Positions 53,902 through 61,996 of a stretch of DNA of 64,000 nt are shown here, in pieces. Position 1 is the first letter of the stretch. Each line of letters begins with the position of its first letter. The notes below the pieces were generated by a model. It saw only the letters and a list, made by a program, of their open reading frames with translations, made no database searches and had not been told where the DNA came from. The translations under genes and the position numbers were made by a program. This DNA is from Brevundimonas sp. SL130 (GTDB lineage Bacteria; Pseudomonadota; Alphaproteobacteria; Caulobacterales; Caulobacteraceae). The stretch is from positions 124,001 to 188,000 of the forward strand of contig NZ_CP113064.1 in the NCBI RefSeq assembly GCF_026625805.1, given 5' to 3'.

Positions 53902-56111
53902 GGGGCCGGATTGGGCGTCCGGGCGGTTTGCAGGGCGTCCGTCACCACCCCTTCGGTCAACAGTTGCGGCAAGATGCGGGGTTCGCCGCCCGACGCCGGA
54001 TAGAGCAGATACAGGGGCACGCCCGAGCGGCCGTGACGCTCCAGCTCGCGAGTGATGGCGTCGTCGCGGCGGGTCCAGTCGCCGACAAGATAGACGGCGT
54101 TCGCCGCCTGCAAGGCTTCGGCCACGCGCGGCGAAGACAGGGCCGCGCGCTCGTTGATCTTGCAGGTGACGCACCAGTCGGCGGTGAAATTGACCAGGAC
54201 CGGACGGCCCTGGGCCTGGGCGGCCCCGACGGCCTCGGCCGACCAGGGCGCGGCGGCCAGGGGGCCCGCCTCTGACCCATTCGCAGGCGGTTGCGCACGA
54301 CTGGCGGCGAGGCCGGCGAAGCACAGGGTGAAGAAGATGGCGAGGGCCGCCGCCACGGCGCTGACGACGGCGGTCCCGCCCTCGCCGCGACGCGTCTGGT
54401 TAACGCCTGTCAACCATAGACCGAAGGCCAGCATCAGGGCGGCGGCCAGGAACAGCGCCAGAGCCTCCGCGCTGGTCTGACGAGAAAACACCCAGACCAG
54501 CCAAAGCGCCGCCCCATACATGGGGAAGGCCAGCAGGCCTTTCAGACGGTCCATCCAGGGGCCGGGGCGGGGGAAGCGGCGCAGCAGGCCGGGCGACAGG
54601 CTGACGGCCAGATAGGGCAGGCCCAGGCCCAGCCCCAGCATCAGGAAGACCAGCAGGGCGGCGGGCCAGGGCATCAGCAGGGCCGCGCCCAGGGCGACGG
54701 CCATGAAGGGGGCGGTGCAGGGGGCGGCGACGACCACCGCCAGAACCCCGGTGAAGAAGGCGCCCACGCCACCCGGCAGGCGCGACAGGGGACCGGCGCC
54801 GACGGCCTGAACCCCCGCCCCGACCTGGAAGACGCCCGACAGATTCAGTCCGACCGCCAGCATCAACAGGGCCAGGCCGGCGATCACCGCCGGGGACTGC
54901 AGCTGGAAGCCCCAGCCTATGGCCTCGCCGCCCGCGCGTAGAACCAGCAGGACGACGGCCAGGACCAGGAAACTGGCCAGGACCCCGGCCATGAACAACA
55001 GGCCATCGCGGCGGGCCGTCTTGGCGTCGTGGGCCGAGGCGGCCAGGGCCGCCGCCTTCATCGCCAGAATGGGGAAGACGCAGGGCATCAGGTTCAGGAT
55101 CAGACCGCCGATCAGCGCGAACAGGGCCGATTGCAGGATCAGCATCAGACCGGTCTTCGCCGGCGCAGGTGTCTCGACCTCTCCCGACAGGGTCCGGCCG
55201 CCAGCGGCGCCCGCCAAAACCGGGCCAGGGCGGGCCGTGATCTCCCAGGCGCCTGCGTCGGTGGCCAGGACGCCGGAGATCGGTCCATTGAGGCCCTTCG
55301 CCTTCAGGTCGTCCGCCGCAATCAATCTCAGGCTCAGGCCGTTCGGCCCGGTCTGGCCCGACTGGGCGGCCGCGTGATCGATGACGCCGCCCTCGAACGG
55401 ATAGAAGACGGCCTGGGTCGGTTCGCCGTCCGCCAGGGCCGCGCTCAGGGGACCGCCCGTCGCCGACAGGGTCAGGACGCCGTCTATCAGCGTGGCGCGG
55501 GCCTCGATCCCGGCAGGACGGGGCGCGGCGGCCAGCACGGCCTCGAGAGCGGCGCCGTGGTCGGGGTTCAGCGGCGGGGCGCCCTCGCGGATCGGCAGGT
55601 CCAGGCGCAGGCTCATCTGCACCGGCACGCACATCTGGTCGCTGCACACCAGAAACAGGACGTCGGCCGTCAGGGGCAGGACGGTTCCGGGGCGAGCCGA
55701 GGCCGGAACCTCGATCGGCACGGGCAGATAGACCTCGCCGGAATAGCCGTAGTTGACCAGGCTCATCAGCCGCTGGCGGCTGGGCAGGGGCCAGACGATC
55801 TCGCCGGCCTTCACCCCCGGCGGCAGGCGCCAGTCGAGGGTCGTCGGCCCGCCGGAATCGCCGGGATTGCGCCAATAGGTGTGCCAGCCGGGCGCAATCT
55901 CCTGGCGCACCGCGACGACGACGGTCGACCCCGGCGCCGCCCATTGCGACAGGGAGACCAGTTCGGCCTCGATATTGTCGGCCTGGCGCGGTCCCGCCGA
56001 GACAGGCGTCGCCGTCTGGGCGGGACGGCTGACCGGCTGAGCCGCCGCCGAGATCCAGCCGCCCGACAGGACCAGAAGGCAGAGGGCGAACAGAGGGGCG
56101 ATGGCGCGCAT
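53898..56111 (-). CDS. dsbD: Thiol:disulfide interchange protein DsbD-like
   Basis: A 737-residue inner-membrane reductant shuttle. A signal peptide (~1-24) precedes a periplasmic alpha domain (~30-300) with a Cys pair in LVCSDQMCVPV; eight or so membrane segments follow (~330-610) with LMPCVFPILAMK and VVAAPCTAPFMAVALG carrying the redox Cys; the C-terminal thioredoxin domain has FTADWCVTCKINERA. It passes cytosolic electrons to periplasmic thiols such as c-type cytochrome apoproteins. The three-part layout is complete, unlike short CcdA. It lies at the start of a leftward region whose upstream neighbour is the OmpA-like lipoprotein gene. Confidence 0.93.
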   Translation of the reverse strand: MRAIAPLFALCLLVLSGGWISAAAQPVSRPAQTATPVSAGPRQADNIEAELVSLSQWAAPGSTVVVAVRQEIAPGWHTYWRNPGDSGGPTTLDWRLPPGVKAGEIVWPLPSRQRLMSLVNYGYSGEVYLPVPIEVPASARPGTVLPLTADVLFLVCSDQMCVPVQMSLRLDLPIREGAPPLNPDHGAALEAVLAAAPRPAGIEARATLIDGVLTLSATGGPLSAALADGEPTQAVFYPFEGGVIDHAAAQSGQTGPNGLSLRLIAADDLKAKGLNGPISGVLATDAGAWEITARPGPVLAGAAGGRTLSGEVETPAPAKTGLMLILQSALFALIGGLILNLMPCVFPILAMKAAALAASAHDAKTARRDGLLFMAGVLASFLVLAVVLLVLRAGGEAIGWGFQLQSPAVIAGLALLMLAVGLNLSGVFQVGAGVQAVGAGPLSRLPGGVGAFFTGVLAVVVAAPCTAPFMAVALGAALLMPWPAALLVFLMLGLGLGLPYLAVSLSPGLLRRFPRPGPWMDRLKGLLAFPMYGAALWLVWVFSRQTSAEALALFLAAALMLAFGLWLTGVNQTRRGEGGTAVVSAVAAALAIFFTLCFAGLAASRAQPPANGSEAGPLAAAPWSAEAVGAAQAQGRPVLVNFTADWCVTCKINERAALSSPRVAEALQAANAVYLVGDWTRRDDAITRELERHGRSGVPLYLLYPASGGEPRILPQLLTEGVVTDALQTARTPNPAP

Positions 56112-56168
56112 GGCCGAGCTTTTAGGCCCTGGAGGTGGGCCTGTCAGCGTCTCTGTCGCCGCGCCTGT

Positions 56169-56618
56169 TTAACGACGCGGTCGGGCGTCCACCACGACCT
56201 CGGTGCGGCGACGCAAAGGTTCAGAGGCTCCGCCCGCCGTCGTCGCGCCGGCGTCGCCGGCCGCCGTCACGTCAAACACCGGCGTGGGCAGTCCTGCCGC
56301 GCTCAGGGCCTGGGCCACGGTCCGGGCTCGGCGTTGCGACAGGGTCAGCTTGGCTTCACTGGCGCCGGTCGCGTCCGCAAGACCCAGCACCTGGATGCTG
56401 CGCACATCGCACGTCCGCAGCACGGCCGCCGCCGCCTCGACCGCCTGGTCGGCTGAATCGGTCAGCCGCGCCTCATTTTCTTTAAAATAGATGTCGAACC
56501 GGACCGGCATGCACAGTGAGCTGCTGGTCACGATCTCATCCCGCCGCATCGGCGTCGCACAGGCCCCGAGCGCCAGCATCCCGGCCAAGGCCGCAATCGC
56601 AAAATTCTTCATGCCCAT
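56169..56618 (-). CDS. OmpA-domain lipoprotein
   Basis: A 149-residue lipoprotein. Signal and lipobox LGAC (Cys ~20), a linker, then an OmpA-like peptidoglycan-binding domain (~35-149) with RFDIYFKENEARLTDSADQA, IQVLGLADATGASEAKLTLS and RRRTEVVV; the Asp and Arg that grip diaminopimelate are in LGLADATG and LSQRRARTV. It links outer membrane and wall. Two in-frame ATGs at 56618 and 56612 are possible; AGGGA favours the first. A terminator separates it from the upstream glycine-zipper gene. Confidence 0.88.
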   Translation of the reverse strand: MGMKNFAIAALAGMLALGACATPMRRDEIVTSSSLCMPVRFDIYFKENEARLTDSADQAVEAAAAVLRTCDVRSIQVLGLADATGASEAKLTLSQRRARTVAQALSAAGLPTPVFDVTAAGDAGATTAGGASEPLRRRTEVVVDARPRR

Positions 56619-56633
56619 CCCATTCCCTGCACA

Positions 56634-56666
56634 AGAAAAGGGCGGCCCGCCCATGACGAACCGCCC
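56634..56666 (-). terminator. Terminator after the glycine-zipper lipoprotein gene
   Basis: On the minus strand GGGCGG and CCGCCC flank a 21-nt loop and are followed by TTTTCTTG. It lies 50 bp after the stop of the upstream gene and 16 bp before the OmpA-like start. Confidence 0.7.
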
Positions 56667-56716
56667 CTCTGAAACCCGATCAGCGCGGCAGGCCCAAGCC
56701 CGCCGAGCTTGGTCGA

Positions 56717-57058
56717 TCAGTAACGGCGCTGGCCGTTGTCCCAGTAGCATTCGTCCTGGCGATTATCGTAGCAGTAGTAGGTGCGACCCTGGCTGTCGCG
56801 GTAACGCTGCTGGTTGTTGCGGTCCTGGGCCGAGCCGCGGATCGCGCCGGCTGCGCCGCCGAGGACGCCGCCGATCAGGGCGCCGGTGGCCGCATTGCCG
56901 CCGCCGACATTATTGCCGATGACAGCGCCTGCGACGGCGCCGAGGCCGGCGCCGATGGCGCCTTGGCGCACGGTCTGGTTCGAATTGCCGTAGGGGTCGC
57001 TGGCGCAGGCCGAGGCCAGAAGGCCGGCCCCGGCGATCGCGATGATGGCCTTGTTCAT
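56717..57058 (-). CDS. Glycine-zipper (17 kDa antigen-like) lipoprotein
   Basis: A 113-residue lipoprotein: signal ending ASAC (Cys18), then a glycine-zipper 2TM region (GAIGAGLGAVAGAVIGNNVG, then TGALIGGVLGGAAGAI), then a hydrophilic tail rich in Arg/Gln/Tyr (RTYYCYDNRQDECYW). The family sits in the outer membrane and is common in Caulobacteraceae, where function is unknown. It appears monocistronic and has its own terminator. Confidence 0.88.
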   Translation of the reverse strand: MNKAIIAIAGAGLLASACASDPYGNSNQTVRQGAIGAGLGAVAGAVIGNNVGGGNAATGALIGGVLGGAAGAIRGSAQDRNNQQRYRDSQGRTYYCYDNRQDECYWDNGQRRY

Positions 57059-57193
57059 GATGAAATCCTTTGTCTGGGTTCGCCCCGAAGGCGAGAACGC
57101 TGGAATACGGCTCCGGTTCCCGCGCCTATCGTCGTTCTGTAGAAAGCGTTAAGCTTCAATCCTGGGCCTAGCCCGGCAAAGTCAGTGGGGGGA

Positions 57194-57490
57194 ATGATGC
57201 GATTTTCAAAAATGGTGCGCGCTATCGACGGCGCCGAAGGTCCGCTCTGGACCCGGCGCAAGAAGAAAAAGGCCTCAGCCGCCCCGTTGATCAATGTGCT
57301 GGTGACGCTGCTGGCTTTGATCGGCGCCCTGACGCTGGTCCTGTCGATCAAGGAGCGGTCTATCGAGGCGGCCGGTCGGATGGCGGACGGCTGGATCGCC
57401 ACCGGTTGGGCCGGCGCCCAGAAACTGGCGGGACGCACCCCCGAGGCGGAACCCGGGGCTGCAACCGCCCGCGACCAACTGAAGCCATAG
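57194..57490 (+). CDS. Small single-pass membrane protein of unknown function
   Basis: A 98-residue protein with a basic cytosolic start (RRKKKKASAAP), one membrane segment (LINVLVTLLALIGALTLVLSI) and an outside tail (KERSIEAAGRMADGWIATG, then Pro/Ala-rich end). No family recognised. ATGs at 57194 and 57197 both follow a G-rich ribosome site (GGGGGGA). It stands 45 bp upstream of the lipid kinase gene and may be in its operon. Confidence 0.65.
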   Translation: MMRFSKMVRAIDGAEGPLWTRRKKKKASAAPLINVLVTLLALIGALTLVLSIKERSIEAAGRMADGWIATGWAGAQKLAGRTPEAEPGAATARDQLKP

Positions 57491-57534
57491 CCAAGCTTTA
57501 GGGAACGGGCGCGCGCGCAGAACGTTCGGGCGCC

Positions 57535-58497
57535 ATGACCGATATCGTAAGTCCCCAACCCGAGGCCGAGGCCGACATCGGCCAACCGCAGGGCGCGCCC
57601 CTGCGGACCCTGACGCCCCATGTCCCGTTGAAGCGGGCGGTCATGCTGGTCAATCCCCTGTCCGGCAGCGTGGGTCCGCGCGCCGCCGCCGAGGCGGAGG
57701 CTGTGCTGGCCGACTACGACCTGGAAACCCAGGTCGTGGTCCTGGACGGCGGCAATTTCGATCAGGCGATCGCCGAGGCGTTTGCGGCGTCGGCAGATGT
57801 GATCTTTGTTCTGGCCGGCGACGGTACGGCGCGGTCGGTGGCGTCCAAGGCCCGACCCGACGGCCCGATGATCGCCCCCTTGCCGGGCGGGACGATGAAC
57901 ATGCTGCCCAGGGCCTTGTACGGCACGGCCGACTGGAAACTGGCGCTGCGCCGCGCCCTGGAAGAGGGGGCGCCTCAAGTGGTGTCGGGCGGCGAGGTCG
58001 AGGGCGAATATTTCTATTGCGCCGCCATACTGGGCTCGCCGGCCCTATGGGCGCCGGCGCGCGAGGCGATGCGGACCGGCAAGGTCAAGCTGGCCTGGAC
58101 CTATGCGCGGCGGGCGTTGAAGCGGGCCTTCACCGGTCGGTTGAGGTTCAGTCTGGACGGCGGCCCCCGGCGTCGGGCCGAGGCCCTGGTCCTGATCAGC
58201 CCCATGATCTCCAAGGCTATGGAAGAGCCGAACGGGCTGGAAGCGGCGGCCATGGACCCTTCGGACGCCAGCCAGGCCTTCCGTCTGGCCGCCAACGCCC
58301 TGTTCAGCGACTGGCGCCATGATCCGGCGGTGTCCACCCGAGCCGCCAAACGGATCGATGTTCGGGCGCGCTCCAAGATTCCGGCCGTGATAGACGGCGA
58401 ACCCGTTCTGCTGAAATCCGAGGCCACCGTGCGATTCATACCCAAGGCGTTCCGCGCCCTCGCCCCCCGGCCCCCGGCGGCCGAGGACGGCCTTTAA
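57535..58497 (+). CDS. Diacylglycerol/sphingosine kinase-like lipid kinase
   Basis: A 320-residue protein. After a Pro/Glu-rich leader (~1-30) the DAGK catalytic domain begins (AVMLVNPLSGSVG) with the nucleotide motif VLAGDGTARSVASKA and PLPGGTMNMLPRAL. The C-terminal domain is beta-rich. The real substrate could be diacylglycerol, a ceramide or another lipid; Caulobacteraceae make sphingolipids, so both are possible. The next gene, a metallophosphoesterase, begins on its last stop base (TAATG), so the two are translated together. Confidence 0.88.
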   Translation: MTDIVSPQPEAEADIGQPQGAPLRTLTPHVPLKRAVMLVNPLSGSVGPRAAAEAEAVLADYDLETQVVVLDGGNFDQAIAEAFAASADVIFVLAGDGTARSVASKARPDGPMIAPLPGGTMNMLPRALYGTADWKLALRRALEEGAPQVVSGGEVEGEYFYCAAILGSPALWAPAREAMRTGKVKLAWTYARRALKRAFTGRLRFSLDGGPRRRAEALVLISPMISKAMEEPNGLEAAAMDPSDASQAFRLAANALFSDWRHDPAVSTRAAKRIDVRARSKIPAVIDGEPVLLKSEATVRFIPKAFRALAPRPPAAEDGL

Positions 58498-59348
58498 TGG
58501 GGCGGGTCCTCCAGTTCTCCGACGTCCATTTCGGGTGCGAGCACAAGGGCGCGGTGGCGGCTGCGCTGGAATACGCCCACGCCACGACCAATGACCTGGT
58601 GCTGATCACCGGCGACATCACCCAGAAGGGTTATCCGGCCGAATTCCGCGCGGCGGGCGAATGGATGCGCGCCATGCCCGAGCCGCGCTTCGTCATCGTC
58701 GGCAATCATGACGTCCCCTACTGGAGCCCGGTCGCCCGGCTGTTCCATCCGTGGCGGGCGTTCGAGACGGCGACCGGTTTTCCCGCTCATGACGGCCAGT
58801 TCTGCAATGACACGGTGATGGTGCGCGGCGTCGTCACCGCGCGCGGCTGGCAGGCGCGCCCCAACTGGTCCAAGGGGGTCATCGATCTGGACCAGACCCG
58901 GCGCGCCGCCGAGGCCCTGCGTCAGGCGCCCATCGGGGCGCTGCGCATCCTGGCCTGCCACCATCCGCTGATCGAAATGGTGGGGACGCCGATGACGGGC
59001 GACGTCAAACGCGGTGACGAAGCGGCCTCAATCTTCGCCGAGGCCGGGGTGGATCTGATCATGACGGGCCATGTCCATGTGCCCTTCGCCTTGCCGATCG
59101 ACCTGGCGGACCGGTGCTCCTATGCGGTGGGCTGTGGAACCCTGTCGCACCGTGAGCGCGGATCGCCGCCTGGGTTCAATCAGGTCGATTGGGACGACAG
59201 GACCATCACGGTTACGGCCCTGGCCTGGGACGGCCAGGCCTATAGTTCGCAACAGATTTGGCGGCTGCCGCGCCGTCAGGACACCCGCAAGGCCGCCACT
59301 GCGCCCAGCCCCGATACGCCCGGCGTCCTGGAGAAGGCGGCGGTCTGA
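58497..59348 (+). CDS. Calcineurin-like metallophosphoesterase
   Basis: A 283-residue phosphoesterase with all five metal blocks: FSDVHFGCEH, TGDITQKG, GNHDVPYW, CHHPL and TGHVHVP. The class cleaves cyclic nucleotides, phospholipid head groups or lipid A precursors. Coupled translation with the lipid kinase suggests a shared lipid pathway. The C-terminal ~25 residues are Pro/Ala-rich. A strong bidirectional terminator follows. Confidence 0.92.
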   Translation: MGRVLQFSDVHFGCEHKGAVAAALEYAHATTNDLVLITGDITQKGYPAEFRAAGEWMRAMPEPRFVIVGNHDVPYWSPVARLFHPWRAFETATGFPAHDGQFCNDTVMVRGVVTARGWQARPNWSKGVIDLDQTRRAAEALRQAPIGALRILACHHPLIEMVGTPMTGDVKRGDEAASIFAEAGVDLIMTGHVHVPFALPIDLADRCSYAVGCGTLSHRERGSPPGFNQVDWDDRTITVTALAWDGQAYSSQQIWRLPRRQDTRKAATAPSPDTPGVLEKAAV

Positions 59349-59383
59349 GACATCTTTCGTGTGCGAGCGCGAGTTGGAATAGA

Positions 59384-59413
59384 AAAGGGCCGGAACTCGC
59401 GTTCCGGCCCTTT
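59384..59413. terminator. Bidirectional terminator after the metallophosphoesterase gene
   Basis: A perfect 13-bp stem AAAGGGCCGGAAC / GTTCCGGCCCTTT with loop TCGC, flanked by A and T runs, between converging genes. Confidence 0.93.
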
Positions 59414-59435
59414 CGTCTTGTCGGTTCGACGCCCG

Positions 59436-59615
59436 TTATAATCGGGGGACGCCGCGGCCGCGAAGTCCGCCGGCCACCAGGGCGATGACGAACAGAATGA
59501 TAGCGATCACGGCGATGAATTTGGCGATCTCGAACGAGAAGTTCGCGATGCCGCCGAAGCCGAGAACGGCTGCGATCAAGGCCACGACCAGGAAGATAAT
59601 TGCCCAACGGATCAT
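59436..59615 (-). CDS. DUF1328 (YtjA-like) small membrane protein
   Basis: A 59-residue protein with two membrane helices: MIRWAIIFLVVALIAAVLGFGG and AKFIAVIAIILFVIALVAGG. The sequence matches DUF1328 proteins, which are often stress-induced; function unknown. The ATG at 59615 has AGGAGAG 10 bases upstream. It lies downstream of the holin-like/DUF883 pair on the same strand. Confidence 0.9.
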   Translation of the reverse strand: MIRWAIIFLVVALIAAVLGFGGIANFSFEIAKFIAVIAIILFVIALVAGGLRGRGVPRL

Positions 59616-59725
59616 GGGTCTAGCTCTCCTGCGTTGAGGTTTCCGACGGCGGCCTTGCAGCCGTTCGTCCCGTCGGAAGATCAACGATCACGGACGACGC
59701 CCGTTCCCTGTCAGGAGGGATAAAC

Positions 59726-60139
59726 TCAGCGGCGACGCCGACGTTTCGGATAGCCGCCCTGATCCATCTTGCGCTCCGCCACCAGGCTGGCGACGATGGC
59801 GGCAAGCGCGGGATTGCGCAGCAGCAGGAAGGCCACGCCCAGGCCGCCGACCGCGCCGATGATCGGCCGCTCGCGCACGATGTGGATCAGCTTGCCGACC
59901 AGACCGTCGGGCGCATCCTCCTCGTCTTCATCATCGTGACTGTCGCCCTTCAGGAAGATCAAGGCGACGATCAGGGCGACCAGGGCGAACAGGCCGAAGG
60001 TGATGGCGGCCGCGCCCAGGGGCGTGGTGAGCAGGCTGATCGCATAAAAGAGGGCGACGCCGAGGAAGACGACGGCCAGGAACACGCTCGCGGCGACCAC
60101 GCTGGTCGCCACGATCCGTTTGACGATGCCCTTGAACAT
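59726..60139 (-). CDS. Holin-like/DUF1469-type membrane protein, partner of DUF883
   Basis: A 137-residue protein with about three membrane segments (VVAASVFLAVVFLGVALFYAI, ITFGLFALVALIVALIFLKG and IIGAVGGLGVAFLLL), an acidic loop (DSHDDEDEEDAPDG) and an Arg-rich end (KRRRRR). It starts on the last base of the DUF883 stop (TGATG), a pairing found in many proteobacteria (YqjD-YqjE style). A role with ribosome or membrane association in stationary phase is inferred from that family. Confidence 0.75.
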   Translation of the reverse strand: MFKGIVKRIVATSVVAASVFLAVVFLGVALFYAISLLTTPLGAAAITFGLFALVALIVALIFLKGDSHDDEDEEDAPDGLVGKLIHIVRERPIIGAVGGLGVAFLLLRNPALAAIVASLVAERKMDQGGYPKRRRRR

Positions 60140-60483
60140 CAGCGGCGGCGGCCGGCCAGCAGCAGGCCGAGGACGACGCCGACGCCGAGCGCGATGGCGG
60201 TCGACTGGACCGGCCGTTCCTGCACCCGTTCGACGATATAGCGCTGGGCCTCGTCCAGGCGTTCGGCGGCGTCGTCATAATATTCGCGGCCGCGCACCCG
60301 GGCGGTGTCGTAATAGCCCCGCGCCTGTTCGCGCACTTCTTCACCCTTGGCGCGCAGCTTGGCCTCGGCCTCTTCGGCCTTTTCGCGCAGGCGCTGGGTT
60401 TCCTCGCGGGCGCCGGTCTTCAGATCCTCCTTGAGGGTCTTCAGGTCGGCCTTGATGTCTTCTCTAGCCTTGGTGGTGGCCAT
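60139..60483 (-). CDS. DUF883 (ElaB/YqjD-like) membrane-anchored protein
   Basis: A 114-residue protein: long charged coiled coil (~10-85, EEAEAKLRAKGEEVREQARG, repeated RGYYD/REYYDD) followed by one C-terminal anchor (STAIALGVGVVLGLLLAGRRR), the layout of ElaB/YqjD that hold ribosomes or other partners at the membrane in stationary phase. The ATG at 60483 begins with the conserved MATTKAREDIK. It is translationally coupled to the holin-like gene. Confidence 0.9.
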   Translation of the reverse strand: MATTKAREDIKADLKTLKEDLKTGAREETQRLREKAEEAEAKLRAKGEEVREQARGYYDTARVRGREYYDDAAERLDEAQRYIVERVQERPVQSTAIALGVGVVLGLLLAGRRR

Positions 60484-60624
60484 GGTGCGCGCTCCAGTTT
60501 CAAGCTTGGCGATAGAATAGGGGACCCCGTTTGCGAACGCTACACCGGGGGCGAAGTTCCCGTCGATCCATAAGGCCTTATGGCCGACCTCGTCAGGCGC
60601 GATTCGCCGCACTAGATTGCGCCC

Positions 60625-61278
60625 ATGACCGACTTCCTGTTCGCCCCCCGCCCCCTACCCAGCCTGCCGATCACCGGCGACGACCGGCGTTTCCCGGTCC
60701 GCCGCATCCTGTGCGTGGGCCAGAACTACGCCGCCCATGCGCGGGAAATGGGCTCAGACCCGGACAAGCAGTCGCCCTTCTTCTTCTCCAAGCCCGGCGA
60801 CGCCCTGGTGTCGGACGGCGCCGACCCGGCCTATCCGTCCGCGACGGCCAATCTGCATTTCGAGGCCGAACTGGTCGCCGCCATCGGCGAGGGCGGGCGG
60901 ATCGTGGGCTGGGCGGTCGGCTGCGACCTGACCCGCCGCGACCTTCAGGCCGAGGCGAAGACGGCGGGCCGTCCCTGGGACGCGGCCAAGGGGTTCGACC
61001 AGTCGGCCCCCTGCGGCGCCCTGACCCTGGGCGCCCTGCCGGACCCGGCGGGGGTCATCGCCCTGACGGTCAATGGCGAGACGAAACAGTCCAGCACCCT
61101 GGACGACATGATCCTGAACCCCGAGCGGATCGTCGAAGAGGCGGGCAAACTGTGGTCGCTTCAGGCCGGCGACCTGATCTTCACCGGCACGCCGTCGGGC
61201 GTGGGTCCGCTGACGCGCGGAGACCGGGTCGTGGTGACGATCGACGGGCTGGAGCCCCTCAGCTTCGAGGTGGTCTGA
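60625..61278 (+). CDS. Fumarylacetoacetate hydrolase (FAH)-family hydrolase
   Basis: A 217-residue enzyme likely to cleave fumarylpyruvate or fumarylacetoacetate. Signatures: RRILCVGQNYAAHAREMG, PFFFSKPGDALV, LHFEAELVAAIGEGG and LIFTGTPSGVGPLTRGD; the metal ligands (two Glu and an Asp) are present. The next gene, a maleylacetoacetate/maleylpyruvate isomerase, overlaps its stop (TGATG), so the two act in sequence on ring-cleavage products of gentisate or homogentisate. The dioxygenase is not in the window. Confidence 0.92.
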   Translation: MTDFLFAPRPLPSLPITGDDRRFPVRRILCVGQNYAAHAREMGSDPDKQSPFFFSKPGDALVSDGADPAYPSATANLHFEAELVAAIGEGGRIVGWAVGCDLTRRDLQAEAKTAGRPWDAAKGFDQSAPCGALTLGALPDPAGVIALTVNGETKQSSTLDDMILNPERIVEEAGKLWSLQAGDLIFTGTPSGVGPLTRGDRVVVTIDGLEPLSFEVV

Positions 61279-61913
61279 TGATCCTGCACGGCTATTGGCG
61301 TTCGGGCGCCAGCTATCGGGTGCGCATCGCCCTGGGGCTGAAGGAGCTGTCCTACCAGACCGCAGCGCATGATCTGCGCCAGGGGGAACAGAAGGCGGCC
61401 GATTATCTGGCGCTGAATCCCCAGGGCATGGTGCCGGCGCTACAGGACGGCGACCTGGTCGTCACCCAGAGCCCGGCCATACTGGAATGGCTGGAAGAGA
61501 CCCATCCCGAACCGGCGCTGCTGCCGAAAAAGTCGACGGACCGCGCCCATGTGCGAGCCATGGCGGCCCTGATCGGGTGCGACATCCATCCGCTGAACAA
61601 TCTTCGGGTGCTGAAGTCGCTGCGCGGGGATTTCGGGGCCGATCAGGCGACTGTGGACGCCTGGGCTGCGCGGTGGATCACGCCGGGATTCACGGCGCTG
61701 GAAGCCCTGGTGACGCGCCACGGTGACGGCTGGAGCTTCGGCGATGCGCCGGGTCTGGTCGACTGTTATCTGATCCCACAACTCTATTCGGCGCGGCGAT
61801 TCAATATGGATCTGAAAGCCTGGCCGAGACTGCTGGCCGTCGAATCCCGCGCCCTGGCCCATCCCGCCTTCCAGGCCGCCGACCCCGACAGACAGCCCGA
61901 CGCCGACGCCTGA
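61278..61913 (+). CDS. maiA: Maleylacetoacetate/maleylpyruvate isomerase
   Basis: A 211-residue zeta-class glutathione transferase. The glutathione motif is YWRSGASYRVRIAL (usual SSxxYRVR, here SGASYRVR) and SPAILEWLEE; glutathione is a cofactor in the cis-trans isomerisation. NNLRVLKSL and PGLVDCYLIPQLYSARRF are zeta-class marks. It follows the FAH hydrolase with a 1-bp stop-start overlap. gshB in the same window makes its cofactor. Maleylpyruvate or maleylacetoacetate cannot be told apart here. Confidence 0.93.
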   Translation: MILHGYWRSGASYRVRIALGLKELSYQTAAHDLRQGEQKAADYLALNPQGMVPALQDGDLVVTQSPAILEWLEETHPEPALLPKKSTDRAHVRAMAALIGCDIHPLNNLRVLKSLRGDFGADQATVDAWAARWITPGFTALEALVTRHGDGWSFGDAPGLVDCYLIPQLYSARRFNMDLKAWPRLLAVESRALAHPAFQAADPDRQPDADA

Positions 61914-61996
61914 TCTGCGATACCAACGGTGGATAAGTAAGGTTCGCGTAACCTCTTGCTCAGCCTCCCTTAAGTATTGAGGGCCAAGATGGGAAT

